The notes under the pieces were generated by a model. That model was given only the letters and a program-made list of their open reading frames with translations. It had not been told where the DNA came from and made no database searches. Made by a program: the position numbers and the translations under genes. DNA of 64,000 bases from Ferrimonas pelagia (GTDB taxonomy: Bacteria > Pseudomonadota > Gammaproteobacteria > Enterobacterales > Shewanellaceae), in the NCBI RefSeq assembly GCF_039543565.1, contig NZ_BAABJZ010000003.1, positions 62,001 to 126,000 on the forward strand, given 5' to 3'. This document shows, in pieces, positions 52,745-62,400 of this stretch (positions are counted from its first letter, which is position 1; the number at the start of each line of letters is the position of its first letter).

Positions 52745-53909
52745 AATAACTATTCCGAAATGTAGATCACTGAGTTCTCAGATGTGGAGGGAACTCGGCT
52801 TCCATTGTGCGGTCTGATCAATCGCCAAAAAGAAAAGTTCGACAAGGAAGCCGAGCCCCATGATGCTAACACTGCCAGACCGTTCTGAGCGACGCCGGAT
52901 CATCAAAAAGCTACATAAAACCAAGGACAAGGATGAAGCAAGACGATTGACCGCCATAAGACTGTTGGCCGAAGGCCATACAGTCACCTCGGTCTCAAGG
53001 CTTTTGGCTGCAGCGCGATCTTCAATTAATCGTTGGGTCACTTGGTATACCGAGTCTGGACTGGAGGGCTTGGAGTCGTCCACGAGGGGGCGGACATCCC
53101 GCCTGCCTTTCGTAGAGATAGCCGCATTGCTCAAGACGTAGCTGCAGTTTTCACCTCAAGATATTGGTTATCAGCGGTCGCGCTGGAGCACAGAGCTTAT
53201 GGCTATCGAAGTTAACCGCTTCTTCGACCTCAAAGTGCACTCTTCAACACTGCGCCGTTGGCTCCCTAAACTGGGGATTGTCTGGCGCAGAGCCGCGCCC
53301 ACACTGCATATTCGGGATCCTCACAAGGCCGAAAAACTGGCACGTATCCGTGAGGCGTTGGAGAAATGCAGTGTCGACCATCCAGTCTTTTATGAGGATG
53401 AGGTCGATATCCATCTCAACCCCAAGCTAGGTGCTGACTGGGTGGAACGCGGCAAGCAAAAGCGGGTTGCGACTCCAGGAAAGAATGAAAAGCACTACCT
53501 GGCAGGGTCTCTGCATGCTGGCACCGGACGCGTGTCTTATGTAGCAGGTGCCAGTAAGAATTCAGACTTGTTTTTGTCGATGCTGAAGCTGTTAAAGCGG
53601 CAGTATCGACGAGCGAAAAGCATCACGCTGATCGTTGATAATTACATCATCCACAAGAGCAAGAAAACACAGCGATGGTTGGCAAAGAACCCCAAGTTTG
53701 TACTGCTGTTCCAGCCGGTGTACTCGCCTTGGGTTAACAAAATCGAGCAGCTCTGGCATGCGTTGCATGAAACCATCACGCGTAATCATCGGTGCAAGCA
53801 CATGTGGCAACTAATCAGGCGGGTGAAGTACTTTATGAACAAAGCCTCACCATTCCCGGGTGGTGGTCATGGATTGCAGAAAGTAGAGCACAATTAGGAT
53901 CAGTTATTT
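52745..53909. mobile_element. IS630-family insertion sequence, complete ends
   Basis: 1165 bp. Ends AATAACTATTCC (left) and inverted AATAACTGATCC (right), flanked by TA at 52743-52744 and 53910-53911, the TA target duplication typical of IS630/Tc1/mariner. Its right end abuts the 54-bp repeat, whose first two bases are the duplicated TA. The transposase gene inside carries one stop. Confidence 0.85.
52860..53897 (+). pseudogene. IS630 transposase with one in-frame amber stop
   Basis: 345 codons from ATG 52860 to 53897, in one frame, interrupted only by TAG at 53139-53141 (codon 94, after LLKT). The sequence after the stop, LQFSPQDIGYQRSRWSTELM, is normal IS630 sequence, so no frameshift is needed. 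N-terminal helix-turn-helix; DDE catalytic residues in YEDEVDIHL, LIVDNYIIHKS and SPWVNKIEQLW are all present. Thus inactivated by a point mutation, unless the amber is read through. Confidence 0.88.
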
Positions 53910-53963
53910 AGGAACGCTGCGCTGCGAGTGCCTAGGAAGAGCAAGAGCAACTGCCCGGAAGGG
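53910..53963. repeat. 54-bp direct repeat, right copy
   Basis: Identical to 47338-47391, same orientation, 6.5 kb apart. Sequence diverges immediately outside the repeat on the right (GCGCC versus TGGCC); on the left lies the IS630 end. Confidence 0.85.
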
Positions 53964-53993
53964 CGCCAAAAGGAGTCATTCAGCAGATGTAAC

Positions 53994-54023
53994 AAAGCCC
54001 GCGTAATGCGGGCTTTGGAACTA
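53994..54023 (-). terminator. Bidirectional terminator downstream of the GlyGly-CTERM fragment
   Basis: 10-bp stem CAAAGCCCGC / GCGGGCTTTG with a 5-base loop. Confidence 0.8.
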
Positions 54024-54033
54024 GGCATCAGAC

Positions 54034-54231
54034 TTAGCCGCGACGGCGGCGCAGACCAGCAATGGTCATCATGCTGAGCAGGTCGAACAAGCTAAGGGAA
54101 CCACTGTCGCTGTCCTTGCCTCCGCCGTCAGGGCCGTCAGGCTTATTGATGTCGGAGTCGTCACCGGTAGCGTTAGCACCGCCCATGCGGCCAGCACATA
54201 CACTCAACGTCCGCGACGCCGTCGCCAACAC
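54034..54231 (-). pseudogene. Orphan GlyGly-CTERM-like C-terminal fragment
   Basis: 65 codons directly after the permease stop. The end GSLSLFDLLSMMTIAGLRRRRG has the layout of a GlyGly-CTERM tail: small/Gly-Ser linker, hydrophobic helix and Arg cluster. It is preceded by an acidic Gly/Asp/Pro linker (DGPDGGGKDSDSG). Such tails end large exported proteins processed by rhombosortase. Here the catalytic part is missing; only the tail and its terminator remain, so it looks like a deletion relic of a larger secreted protein. No convincing start of its own. Confidence 0.6.
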
Positions 54232-54234
54232 CCG

Positions 54235-55149
54235 TTAAGCCACCAAGTTGTATAACAGTCCGGTTGAGATCGCCATGGTGAATACCACCAGCAGGAACAC
54301 GGCAATCAACTTATTCTTGAACAGAGACTTCAACAAGATCACTTCGGTCAGACTGGCACCGGCACTGCCGACGATCAGCGCAAGCAATGCGCCCATGCTC
54401 ATGCCTTTGGCGATCAGTACTGAACTCAGTGGGATCAGCGACTCAACCGTCAAGTAGAGCGGAATGCCAATAAACGCTGCCACAGGGATGGCGAGTGGGT
54501 TGTGATCACCGGCGACGCGGGTGATGACTTCGGTTGGTACGAAGCCATAGACGAACGCACCGACGGCGACACCGATCATCAAGTAGGGAAAGGCTTTCTT
54601 AAAGTCATAGAAGGCGTTTTTGCCCACACGAATGAACAGGTTTTCTTTTGTCACAGCACTGCCACAGGTTCGGCTGCAAGTGACGCTTTCTTCGCGGCCA
54701 TCAAACACGGCGTCTTTGACCTGATCGGCAAAGCCAAACTTCTCTAATAGGTAGCCTGCGCTGACGGAAACACTTAGCGCAACCAAGAAGAACATCACTG
54801 AAGTGTTAAGGCCAAAGTTCAGGGTCAGCAGGCCGAACACCACTGGGTTTAGCAACGGACTGGCGATCAAAAACGTCATGATGTTGCCAAACCGAACCTG
54901 CGATTTGAACAGGCTTTTTAAAAACGGGATGGTACTCGCGGAGCAAAATGGGGTGATGGCCGCAAGTAAGGCGGCAATGACATAGCCCCGTTCGTTACCC
55001 ATCAACTTCTTCACTTTTTCCGGGGGTAAGAACTGCTGGATCAACCCGACAAAGTAGCTAAAGAGAAAGAATAAGACGGTTAATTGTGCGCCCAAATAGA
55101 GGGACATATAGGCTGCGTCTTTCAGCATGACAATAAATTCTGCGTTCAT
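54235..55149 (-). CDS. DUF318/YraQ-type metal efflux permease (paralog 2)
   Basis: 304 residues, about eight membrane helices. Same two-half layout as the 32.5-kb copy, with TPFCSASTIP (Cys 69 kept, second Cys replaced by Ala) and GSAGASLTEVILLKS. The middle loop is short with only two Cys (VTCSRTCGS) instead of the six-Cys loop. Divergent from an ArsR-type gene, so probably repressed by it. The metal or metalloid may differ from that of paralog 1; ArsP-like arsenical export is possible. Confidence 0.82.
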   Translation of the reverse strand: MNAEFIVMLKDAAYMSLYLGAQLTVLFFLFSYFVGLIQQFLPPEKVKKLMGNERGYVIAALLAAITPFCSASTIPFLKSLFKSQVRFGNIMTFLIASPLLNPVVFGLLTLNFGLNTSVMFFLVALSVSVSAGYLLEKFGFADQVKDAVFDGREESVTCSRTCGSAVTKENLFIRVGKNAFYDFKKAFPYLMIGVAVGAFVYGFVPTEVITRVAGDHNPLAIPVAAFIGIPLYLTVESLIPLSSVLIAKGMSMGALLALIVGSAGASLTEVILLKSLFKNKLIAVFLLVVFTMAISTGLLYNLVA

Positions 55150-55198
55150 GGTCTACCACTTAATGTGTAAAAAGGAGACGATCCCCATCGATTTCTAT

Positions 55199-55210
55199 GT
55201 TTCATGAAAC
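55199..55210. promoter_or_regulatory. Palindrome in the permease 2 leader
   Basis: GTTTCATGAAAC is a perfect 12-bp palindrome about 50 bp upstream of the permease 2 start. The core TTCATGAA recurs at 55264-55271 near the arsR start, so both may be operator copies for the ArsR protein. Confidence 0.45.
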
Positions 55211-55263
55211 CTTGAATCGTTAGGTGGGCGAATTCTATTCCCTTGAAATTGTCATGTCAACAA

Positions 55264-55271
55264 TTCATGAA
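55264..55271. promoter_or_regulatory. Second TTCATGAA copy in the arsR 2 promoter region
   Basis: AATTCATGAAAA, about 55 bp before the arsR GTG start. Same core as the palindrome at 55199. Candidate autoregulatory operator; short, so chance is possible. Confidence 0.35.
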
Positions 55272-55325
55272 AATATGATTTGTGTTAGAATGCGGTAACT
55301 GCTTGTTTCAACCAGAGGCAAAATC

Positions 55326-55622
55326 GTGGATTCGGTACAAAGTGCGAAAGTATTGAAAGAGTTAGGTCACCCTGAGCGATTACGGGTTTTTCAGGTGTTG
55401 TCGGATGTGGGGTTGGAAGGCATTACCGTGGGTGAACTGAGGGATCGGCTGGAGATCAAGGGATCGACCTTGTCGAATTATCTATCGAACTTGGTGGCTG
55501 TCGATCTGGTGATTCAAACCCGTGAGGGTAAGTCGATACGTTGCGTCGCCAACTATGACACCTTCGATGCGGTGTTTTGCTATATCCGCGAGAACTGCGG
55601 CAAGATGCCTGCCACCTACTGA
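55326..55622 (+). CDS. ArsR/SmtB-type metalloregulator (copy 2)
   Basis: 98 residues from GTG 55326 with AGAGG upstream. Winged helix-turn-helix (KELGHPERLRVFQVL; IKGSTLSNYLSNLVAVDLV; wing TREGKSIRC). Cys residues occur at IRCVANYD and ENCGK, fewer than the CDECC cluster of copy 1. Divergent from permease paralog 2, whose repressor it probably is. Confidence 0.88.
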   Translation: MDSVQSAKVLKELGHPERLRVFQVLSDVGLEGITVGELRDRLEIKGSTLSNYLSNLVAVDLVIQTREGKSIRCVANYDTFDAVFCYIRENCGKMPATY

Positions 55623-55722
55623 AGGGCGACCGGTTTCTAAGGCTCAGCAAGGTTTCAAGGGATCGGATAAATTGAAATGGCCAATGGCTGGTTCATGCCC
55701 TGAGGCATTCGTCAACTCAGCA

Positions 55723-56970
55723 TCAACCGGTTACAAGCGGAGATCCTCGTAATTGGAGTTGTTGTACGTAACGCTCCTCGTCGTAAAGAGTGTGGGATTT
55801 CCAGCAGCGATACAGTACCCGTATCCACTTAAAGGCTAATGCCCTTACCGCGACTTGGTGAGGTTTCCCAGCCGCCCTCGAGCGTTGATAATAAGCACAG
55901 GCCCAAGTGGAGTAGTTCACAGACTTCTCTGCCCATTCAACAAAAGACTGGCGCACGAATTTCGAACATTGCCAACGGAAGTGAACCCAACACTTCTTCC
56001 CGCTGCGTTGCGTTACTGGAGCTATCCCCGCTAATTGTTGAACATCTTCAGCAGAGCTAAACCGTTCTCGCTTTTCACCAAAGGCAACCAGTAATCGTGG
56101 TGCCAAGCAGGCCCCAGCACCGGGCAAAGACCCGAATAGTTCGGCGTCTGGCATCGTGTTGAAGAGTGCTTTTACCTCTTTGTCGTAAATACGGATCGCC
56201 TTGGAAAGGTGCAGTAACTGGCCCGCTAGTGCCATGGCTTCTAATTGGTGGGGCATCAGTACTGCCCAATCGTCAGTGAGCTCTCTGGCCTGATACAGCG
56301 CTTGGATACGCAGTTCAGTTCGGGGTACACACGGACCACCTCGTTTATTGAAGAAGTGCCGAATGGTACGCTTTTGAGCGGCTTTAACGAATTGAAGTGA
56401 TGGCCAGCGGAGTATGAACTCACAAAATAGGTCGGTATCGCGGTGAGCAAACAGTTCCAGGATTTGGGGGTAATAATGCTTTAAGCAGCAAATCAATCGA
56501 TTGGCCAGTCGACGACGATCGTTGACGAACTTTCGACGTGATTCAACCAGTCGCTTCAGTGTCCTGAGCTCTTCACGTTCCAACTCCAAAGGCTTCACTT
56601 TATCTGGGTAGCGCAGCATTAGCTCAAGCGCATATTGCGCGTCGGTGGGATCATCCTTGGCCGCACTCAGTGAAAACGTTTCGCGGTAACGCGCTAAAGT
56701 GGTTGGTTCAACAGGGAAAATAGTGACGTAATCAAACTGCTGAAGCGCATAAACGATGGGTCCTTGCTTGAGCTCAACAGCAATCGCGATCTTACCTTGG
56801 CACTGCAGATGAAGCTCTTCGAGCCATGCTGAAATCGACTCTGGAGAACTGCCGATCTGAGAAAACTCTCGCTCATCTGATTCTGCTAATTGCACGCAGA
56901 TATCGTGTTTTTGGTCAGCCCAATCAATACCGACGAAAGCACTGTATTTGTTTAAATGCACTGATTTCAT
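55723..56970 (-). CDS. IS110-family transposase
   Basis: 415 residues, apparently intact. RuvC-like N-terminal DEDD domain: FVGIDWADQKHDI near residue 12, IAVELKQG near 62, and KDDPTDA near 105. C-terminal domain with the Ser motif region GSLPGAGACLAPRLL and AGIAPVTQRSG. IS110 enzymes use a bridge RNA encoded in a flanking non-coding part of the element; the 150 bp upstream of the ATG (56971-57120) is the place to look for the IS110 group. Ends have no clear inverted repeats, as usual for the family. Lies between ArsR 2 and sulfatase 2. Confidence 0.9.
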   Translation of the reverse strand: MKSVHLNKYSAFVGIDWADQKHDICVQLAESDEREFSQIGSSPESISAWLEELHLQCQGKIAIAVELKQGPIVYALQQFDYVTIFPVEPTTLARYRETFSLSAAKDDPTDAQYALELMLRYPDKVKPLELEREELRTLKRLVESRRKFVNDRRRLANRLICCLKHYYPQILELFAHRDTDLFCEFILRWPSLQFVKAAQKRTIRHFFNKRGGPCVPRTELRIQALYQARELTDDWAVLMPHQLEAMALAGQLLHLSKAIRIYDKEVKALFNTMPDAELFGSLPGAGACLAPRLLVAFGEKRERFSSAEDVQQLAGIAPVTQRSGKKCWVHFRWQCSKFVRQSFVEWAEKSVNYSTWACAYYQRSRAAGKPHQVAVRALAFKWIRVLYRCWKSHTLYDEERYVQQLQLRGSPLVTG

Positions 56971-57521
56971 TACTCAACCTCCTGCTGGTACAGCACGCGA
57001 ATTGAGTCCGGCGAATCCAATATTGAGAGCCTGTGGGCAAGCCCTGAGTGTTCGTTTTGAACTCAAAAGACCCAAAAGTTCGAAAATAAACCGGTAATCA
57101 TCTCAGTGATTGGGGCGTCTATTCGTAACTTTGGGTGCGAGCTTCACTGATCATGGCAAACAGAGCTTTTTCCGTTCAGAGAGTTTGAATGACAATAGTG
57201 GGGCGTCCGCTGCCGCTCGTTGGTGGGGAAACACTGTCTGTGGTAGGGCAGCATTAGCGCGGCTCTTTGCGCACGGTGTTGAATAGATGCTGCCGTGCGA
57301 TCTCAAGGAAAAGACGGAGCGCATTTCAATGCCCCACCTCATGGCGGATTACGCGCGCTTCGCGGCTAATGCCGCCCTACGCTCGACCACCGCCTCGAGG
57401 CGTAAGCCGTCCTTACGCCACACCATGAGCAGCGTTCGCGGTTGCCCCCAACAAGCCACAGCAAAAAGCCCCACGATCCTATGACCGCAGGGCTAGAAAA
57501 GCCTGAATGGGGATTGAGACG
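56971..57521. other. Non-coding region upstream of IS110 and downstream of sulfatase 2
   Basis: No supported gene. The part next to the IS110 start may encode its bridge RNA. Further right, TAGGGCAGCATTAGC (57244-57258) has an inverted partner at 57366-57379, and a REP-like hairpin GGCGGATTA...GCTAATGCCGCC lies at 57343-57376. ORFs of about 63 residues here look spurious. Confidence 0.5.
57343..57376. repeat. REP-like palindrome
   Basis: GGCGGATTACGCG and CGGCTAATGCCGCC form an imperfect hairpin with a CG-rich top. Similar GGCGGATTA palindromes are scattered in many gammaproteobacterial genomes. Confidence 0.5.
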
Positions 57522-59063
57522 CTAGTTCTGCTGGCGCTGCGCTTGCGCCTTGGCTCTGCGAGCCCGGTTCTCCGCCTGACGGGCTTTGACCTGCTGTAAC
57601 TGCTGCTCTGGCATCAGGCTGAACTTGTCCGGATAGTCGGATTTGAGCAGCGATAACGCTTGTTGGGGATCGTCGCGGTGCGCCAGCATCGGCAGGACCG
57701 GATCCTTATGCGCGACCATCCAATCATTGAGCTTCTGGCGATACTCGCTGATCTTGGCTTGATACTCCGGGTTGTCGATCAGATTATTCAAACTGCCGGG
57801 ATCCTGGCTCAAGTCGTAAAACTCCTCGGTTGCCCGCTCGCGGAACATCCGTACCCGCTCCAACTGAAGGTCGTCGCCTGGAGCCTGCATCGCCGTAATG
57901 ATCTGCCCCTCGTTGCCATTGTTGTAGTTGGCCCCCTCGCGACTCCAGGGATTAAAGATGTAGATAAACGCCTTATCTTGGATCGCACGCATCGGCGTCG
58001 CGGGTCCCCCCATCTTGTAGTCGATCTGGGTATAGACGCAGTCGCGCCCGGCCTGATCCTCACCGCGCAGCAGCGGGATAAAGGATTGGCCATCAAACTC
58101 AGCGTCGATCTCAATGCCAGTGGCGTCCAAAATCGACGGCATAATGTCGACAAAGGAGATGAAGTTGTCTTCATCGACGTAGTCGGTTTGGATACCGCCA
58201 TTGGGCCACTTGGCAAAGAACTTGGTGCGGCTTGAGAACATGTAGGTGTTGGCCTTGGCGAACGGGAACGCCGAGCCGTTATCGGACAGGAACATCACCA
58301 AGGTGTCATCCGCCACGCCCGCGTCTTCGATCGCCTTGATGATCAGGCCAAAGCTGTCGTCCAATCGTCGCACTGAGTTGTAGTAGTGACTGAGCTCCAA
58401 CCGCACTTGTGGGATGTCTGGCAGGTAGCTGGGCACCACCACCTCATCCGGAGAGAACAGTTTAGAAGGCTTGGTCACCTGCCCCTCCAACATGGGATCG
58501 GCCGGATCGTGAAACTCTCGATGGGGATCGTGCGAATTCACCATCAGATAAAACGGCTGGCCCGCCGCCTGACTCTGCTCAATAAACTCCGTGGTGTACT
58601 TGGCATAGAGCTGGCCATCGCGACCGGCCCCTAAGTCGTCATAGTCCCGCTCGAAGTGCCACTGATAACCCAGTTCCGGCGTCGAGTGGGACACCTTACC
58701 CAACACCCCGGTTTGATACCCATGCGCCTTCAGCATCCCCATCAGGGTCGGGATCCGGGTGTCCTTGAGGTTGACAAAGCCCATCATGCCAGAGTTGATC
58801 CCATACAATCCGGTGGCCATGATGGAGCGGCTGGGCATGCAGATGGAGGTGTTGGAGTGGGCGTGCGTAAACGCCACCCCGCCTTTGACATAGGCATCCA
58901 TGTTAGGCGTCAGATCCGGCAGGCCATCGGTGAAACGACTGAACACCTCATAGCCCAGATCATCCGCCGTGATCAGCACCACATTGGTGGGCACCGGCTC
59001 AGCCCCAACCGGCATCGCTATTCCAGCGGCCAAACAGGCCGTCGCTATCCACTCTTGTCTCAT
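57522..59063 (-). CDS. Type I sulfatase (paralog 2)
   Basis: 513 residues. Signal peptide MRQEWIATACLAAGIAMPVGA; GGAG before the ATG. Metal motif ITADDLGYEVFSRF and formylglycine motif CMPSRSIMATG identical to paralog 1, with long identical blocks through the middle (FISFVDIMPSILDATGIE). Differences concentrate in surface stretches and the basic Gln/Arg-rich C-terminus. It needs formylglycine maturation by an enzyme outside the window. Same strand as paralog 1; the two bracket the 10-kb mobile-element-rich segment. Confidence 0.92.
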   Translation of the reverse strand: MRQEWIATACLAAGIAMPVGAEPVPTNVVLITADDLGYEVFSRFTDGLPDLTPNMDAYVKGGVAFTHAHSNTSICMPSRSIMATGLYGINSGMMGFVNLKDTRIPTLMGMLKAHGYQTGVLGKVSHSTPELGYQWHFERDYDDLGAGRDGQLYAKYTTEFIEQSQAAGQPFYLMVNSHDPHREFHDPADPMLEGQVTKPSKLFSPDEVVVPSYLPDIPQVRLELSHYYNSVRRLDDSFGLIIKAIEDAGVADDTLVMFLSDNGSAFPFAKANTYMFSSRTKFFAKWPNGGIQTDYVDEDNFISFVDIMPSILDATGIEIDAEFDGQSFIPLLRGEDQAGRDCVYTQIDYKMGGPATPMRAIQDKAFIYIFNPWSREGANYNNGNEGQIITAMQAPGDDLQLERVRMFRERATEEFYDLSQDPGSLNNLIDNPEYQAKISEYRQKLNDWMVAHKDPVLPMLAHRDDPQQALSLLKSDYPDKFSLMPEQQLQQVKARQAENRARRAKAQAQRQQN

Positions 59064-59356
59064 GCTGTCTCCGGTGCCAGCCCGGAAAAACTTAGGGCCG
59101 ATCGATGAAAAAGTACTGCAAAACCAAGCAGCCTACGCGACACGCACCGCATTGCTGAGAGCCGGATCGGAAACTGAATTACCTTTACATTTTGATGGGT
59201 TAACTTAGACGCTTGGTGAGTGGGCCCAGGCTTTCAGCCCGTTGTTCCCGGTCATTACCAGCCTTGTTGCTGACGCCCAGACTGCGCAATTAGACGCACT
59301 TCTGGCATCCAACCTGCCCTTACTTTGAGTCTCCTTTATGCGCCACAGGCTAGAGA
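59064..59356. other. Intergenic region upstream of sulfatase 2
   Basis: About 290 bp. Promoter region of sulfatase 2; no gene or strong motif recognised. Confidence 0.4.
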
Positions 59357-59382
59357 ATAAAAAAGCGGCCTTGCGGCCGCTT
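59357..59382 (-). terminator. Rho-independent terminator of the 1185-residue lipoprotein gene
   Basis: 8-bp stem AAGCGGCC / GGCCGCTT, 4-base loop, TTTTTT on the minus strand, 20 bp after the stop. Confidence 0.92.
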
Positions 59383-59402
59383 ATCATGAGGTTAACTTCA
59401 AC

Positions 59403-62400
59403 TTACTGGTGCAGCGATGGCAAACACCCAGTTGGGCTATCCGCCACGCATTCATCGTCTTTGAACAAACGTTCTTTGTCCAAACGGAAGTCATCGATGT
59501 ACACCCGGGCCATGCCTGAGATATCACTGCCTGAACGTTTCATCTCCATGCTGATGTCCACCGCGTGATCACCTGGTCGCTTGCGATAGGTGAAGGTACG
59601 TTCGCCATAATGACCCGGCAAAACATCCCCCACGTCATTTCGCAAAACGGTTCGCTCATCGTTTGCATCCTTGGCTTCCAGATTGACCGCAAACTTGAAG
59701 TCCTTTGCATCCGGCTCAGTCGCATCGGCATGGAAGCGGAACAGGTAACGGGTCCCGACGGGATCGTTTGACACATCGAAGCTTCGCTGCAATGTGGCGG
59801 CACTGGTCGCCGTGGCATTGCGCACAAAGCGGATCACTTTGTCACCGCTCACGGCCAGATCGGGATCCGTCACCAACACAATGCCGCTGCTACTGGCCTG
59901 CCAGCCATCCAGTCCCTGTGCAAAGTCGCCATTCTCAATCGGCTGCGCCGCGCCGCGCAGGGTCACCGCCGTGCTCTCGAAGGTCACGCTGCCGCTGTTG
60001 GCGACAAACTCAATGTGCAGATAGTTAGCCCCCGCAGGTTTTGCGGTTTTCAGCGCCATCATGACGCTGTCGCCTTGCACCGGCTCACTGAAGGTTTCCG
60101 CGAGCACCGGGCTGTTCAGCGCTGGGTCAGCGCGCCAGCGCAGACGGAGCTGCCCTTCGCCCTGCTTGGCACCGACCAAGGCATGGACGATGTAACGGGA
60201 GCCATCCAGCGCCAAAGCCACATCCAGCGGTTGACTAATGGCGCTCCCTCCGAAGAGTTGCACCGCGTGACTACCGGTCCCGTCAATCACAGCCGCGCTG
60301 CCTTGTACCGTCCACCCAGCGGTGCCATTGGCAAAGCTTGGGTTACTAAAGCGTGGCGTCTTGCCATCCAGCTTGTTGACCAGATCGTCCAGCTCGATCC
60401 AGTCGCCGAGCGGATCGAGCACCTCATACTCGGCATGGGTCCGTGGCAGCGTATAAGGCGACATTTGGAAGCCATACTCGGTGCGCAAACCGTCCGCATC
60501 AATGCCGACAACCTGACGTGGCGTCATGTTGGAGTAGACCAACTGGCCGTCCTGTTCCTCGACATACGGACGGAAGAAATCGCCACGCAACTTATCGATG
60601 GTGCCAGGCAAGATGGTTTCCACCAGGCCAATGCCACCATACCAGAAGTCGGCGATGCCCACGGAGCTCATCACAAAGTCGTCGTGCATCATCGACCAGC
60701 GGGTCAGCATCTCAATCGATTCACCGCCCGAGGCATTGTTCATCGGCTGGCGACGGCCGTCGCGGTACGCCATATAGCCGCCCACCATGGGCGCGGTGTA
60801 CTGATGCTGACCAAAGCCCAATACCGCCGGGAAGTGCAAGATATCGTTGGGGTGATCGGACGGGCCATCGTTGTAGTAGCCGCCACAAGGCATTCCATCC
60901 GGATTCGGACTCGGACACGCTGGGTGGTTACCGGCGGAGAAGGCGGCAAAATAGGGCGCGCCCATGTCGTCGGTTTCCGCCATGGTCAGGCCATAGTAGT
61001 TGTGGTTCTGATCAACCCAGCCATCGCCGTAGAAGTGGTGGTTGAGGATCAACGTCGCGCCCATCACAATAAAGGCGGCGTGGGACGCCATGATCACCGG
61101 CTCGCCCTTGATGTAGTTGTCCACCTTAAAGCTGTCGCGATCATAGGTGTACGTGGCGTAATCGCTGGTTACATAAGGGTCCTGCGCGGCACCAATGTCG
61201 CCGTAGATCCAGGTTTCATTAGCCATCAGGTTGGCCGCGTTGCCACCGGTGGGTACCGGCCCAAAGTCGTCGTTGGTCCAGGTGATCCGCTGCTCGGCCT
61301 GCACCGTATCCATTGCCCGCTTAAACAACTGACGCAGATACTCTTTGTACTGCTGCAGGTTTTCATTGTCCGGATAGAGCTCGGCCGCTTTATACGCCGC
61401 CGGCAGATACTTCATGCTGACGTACACCTGCGGCTGCGGATTGCTGGCGTTGGGCTTGCCGTCATTGGCATAAACCCGCACAAAGTGGCCGTCTACGGTG
61501 CGCTCACCACCATGGCCCGGGGTCAGGCCAGCGTGGGTGCGGATAAGCAGCTCAACCACCCGCTCGATGTCCGGATCCGGCGCCACCTGATCGATCGCCA
61601 TCAACAGGAACAGGGCCCAACCAACATTGTCGGCGATGGGGGTTTTGTTGGGGTTGTCGCCGGCCTTTTCGAGCTTACGCATCAGCATGCCGGGCTTGCC
61701 GATCAGATCACTGGTACCGGCGATCCCATCGCCCTCCACCAGACTGAAGATCGCCTGCTTATAGCCATCCAGCTCATCGTGCAGCCAGGCATCGTAGCTC
61801 AGCCGAGTATCCGTTTTCTCATACATCATCTGGACATCGGCCTGAGCCAGCATCATGCGACCATCGGCGGTGGCGGCGATGTCGCTTACCGCCGCATCCA
61901 GCTGCGCGGTATAACGCTTGGGACTCACGGCGCCGCCGCTGCGCAGTTCATCCAAGCCGACGCGTAGGATCTGCTTGTCGTCACCGCTGTGCTGCAACAT
62001 AAACAGCCCACCGCTGTGCTCGGCGCCGTAGATCCGGCCCATGCTGAGACTGCCCAGCCCTTGCAGTGACGCAACTGACTGCAGCGCATTGCCGTCCGTC
62101 GCCATGCGGAACAAGCCCAAGTCAGTGCTGGCGTACAGGGTCTTTGTCACCATATCCACCGCCAGGCCACGCACCGGACTGTCGCTGCCGATCAACTCGC
62201 CCTGACCCAACCCCGCTTGCTCGTATACCGCGTTGCGCGTCGCCGGATATCGAACGATCCCGGCGTCACTGCCAACAAACAGTTCACCCTGGAAATAGCT
62301 CATGCCCAAACGTGCGCCAGGCTCTGCGCTCAGTGGGCGCCGATCAAACAGGGAGAGGGTGTCGGTATTGGTGTTGTAAGCCAGGATCGCATCATCATCG

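Noticed and set aside
57151..57484. Two short ORFs of about 63-65 codons
   Set aside because: They lie in REP-like, palindromic DNA and show no coding features.
60015..61967. 650-codon plus-strand ORF
   Set aside because: It is antisense to the 1185-residue lipoprotein, has a His/Gly/Arg/Val-rich shadow composition, and shows no family features.
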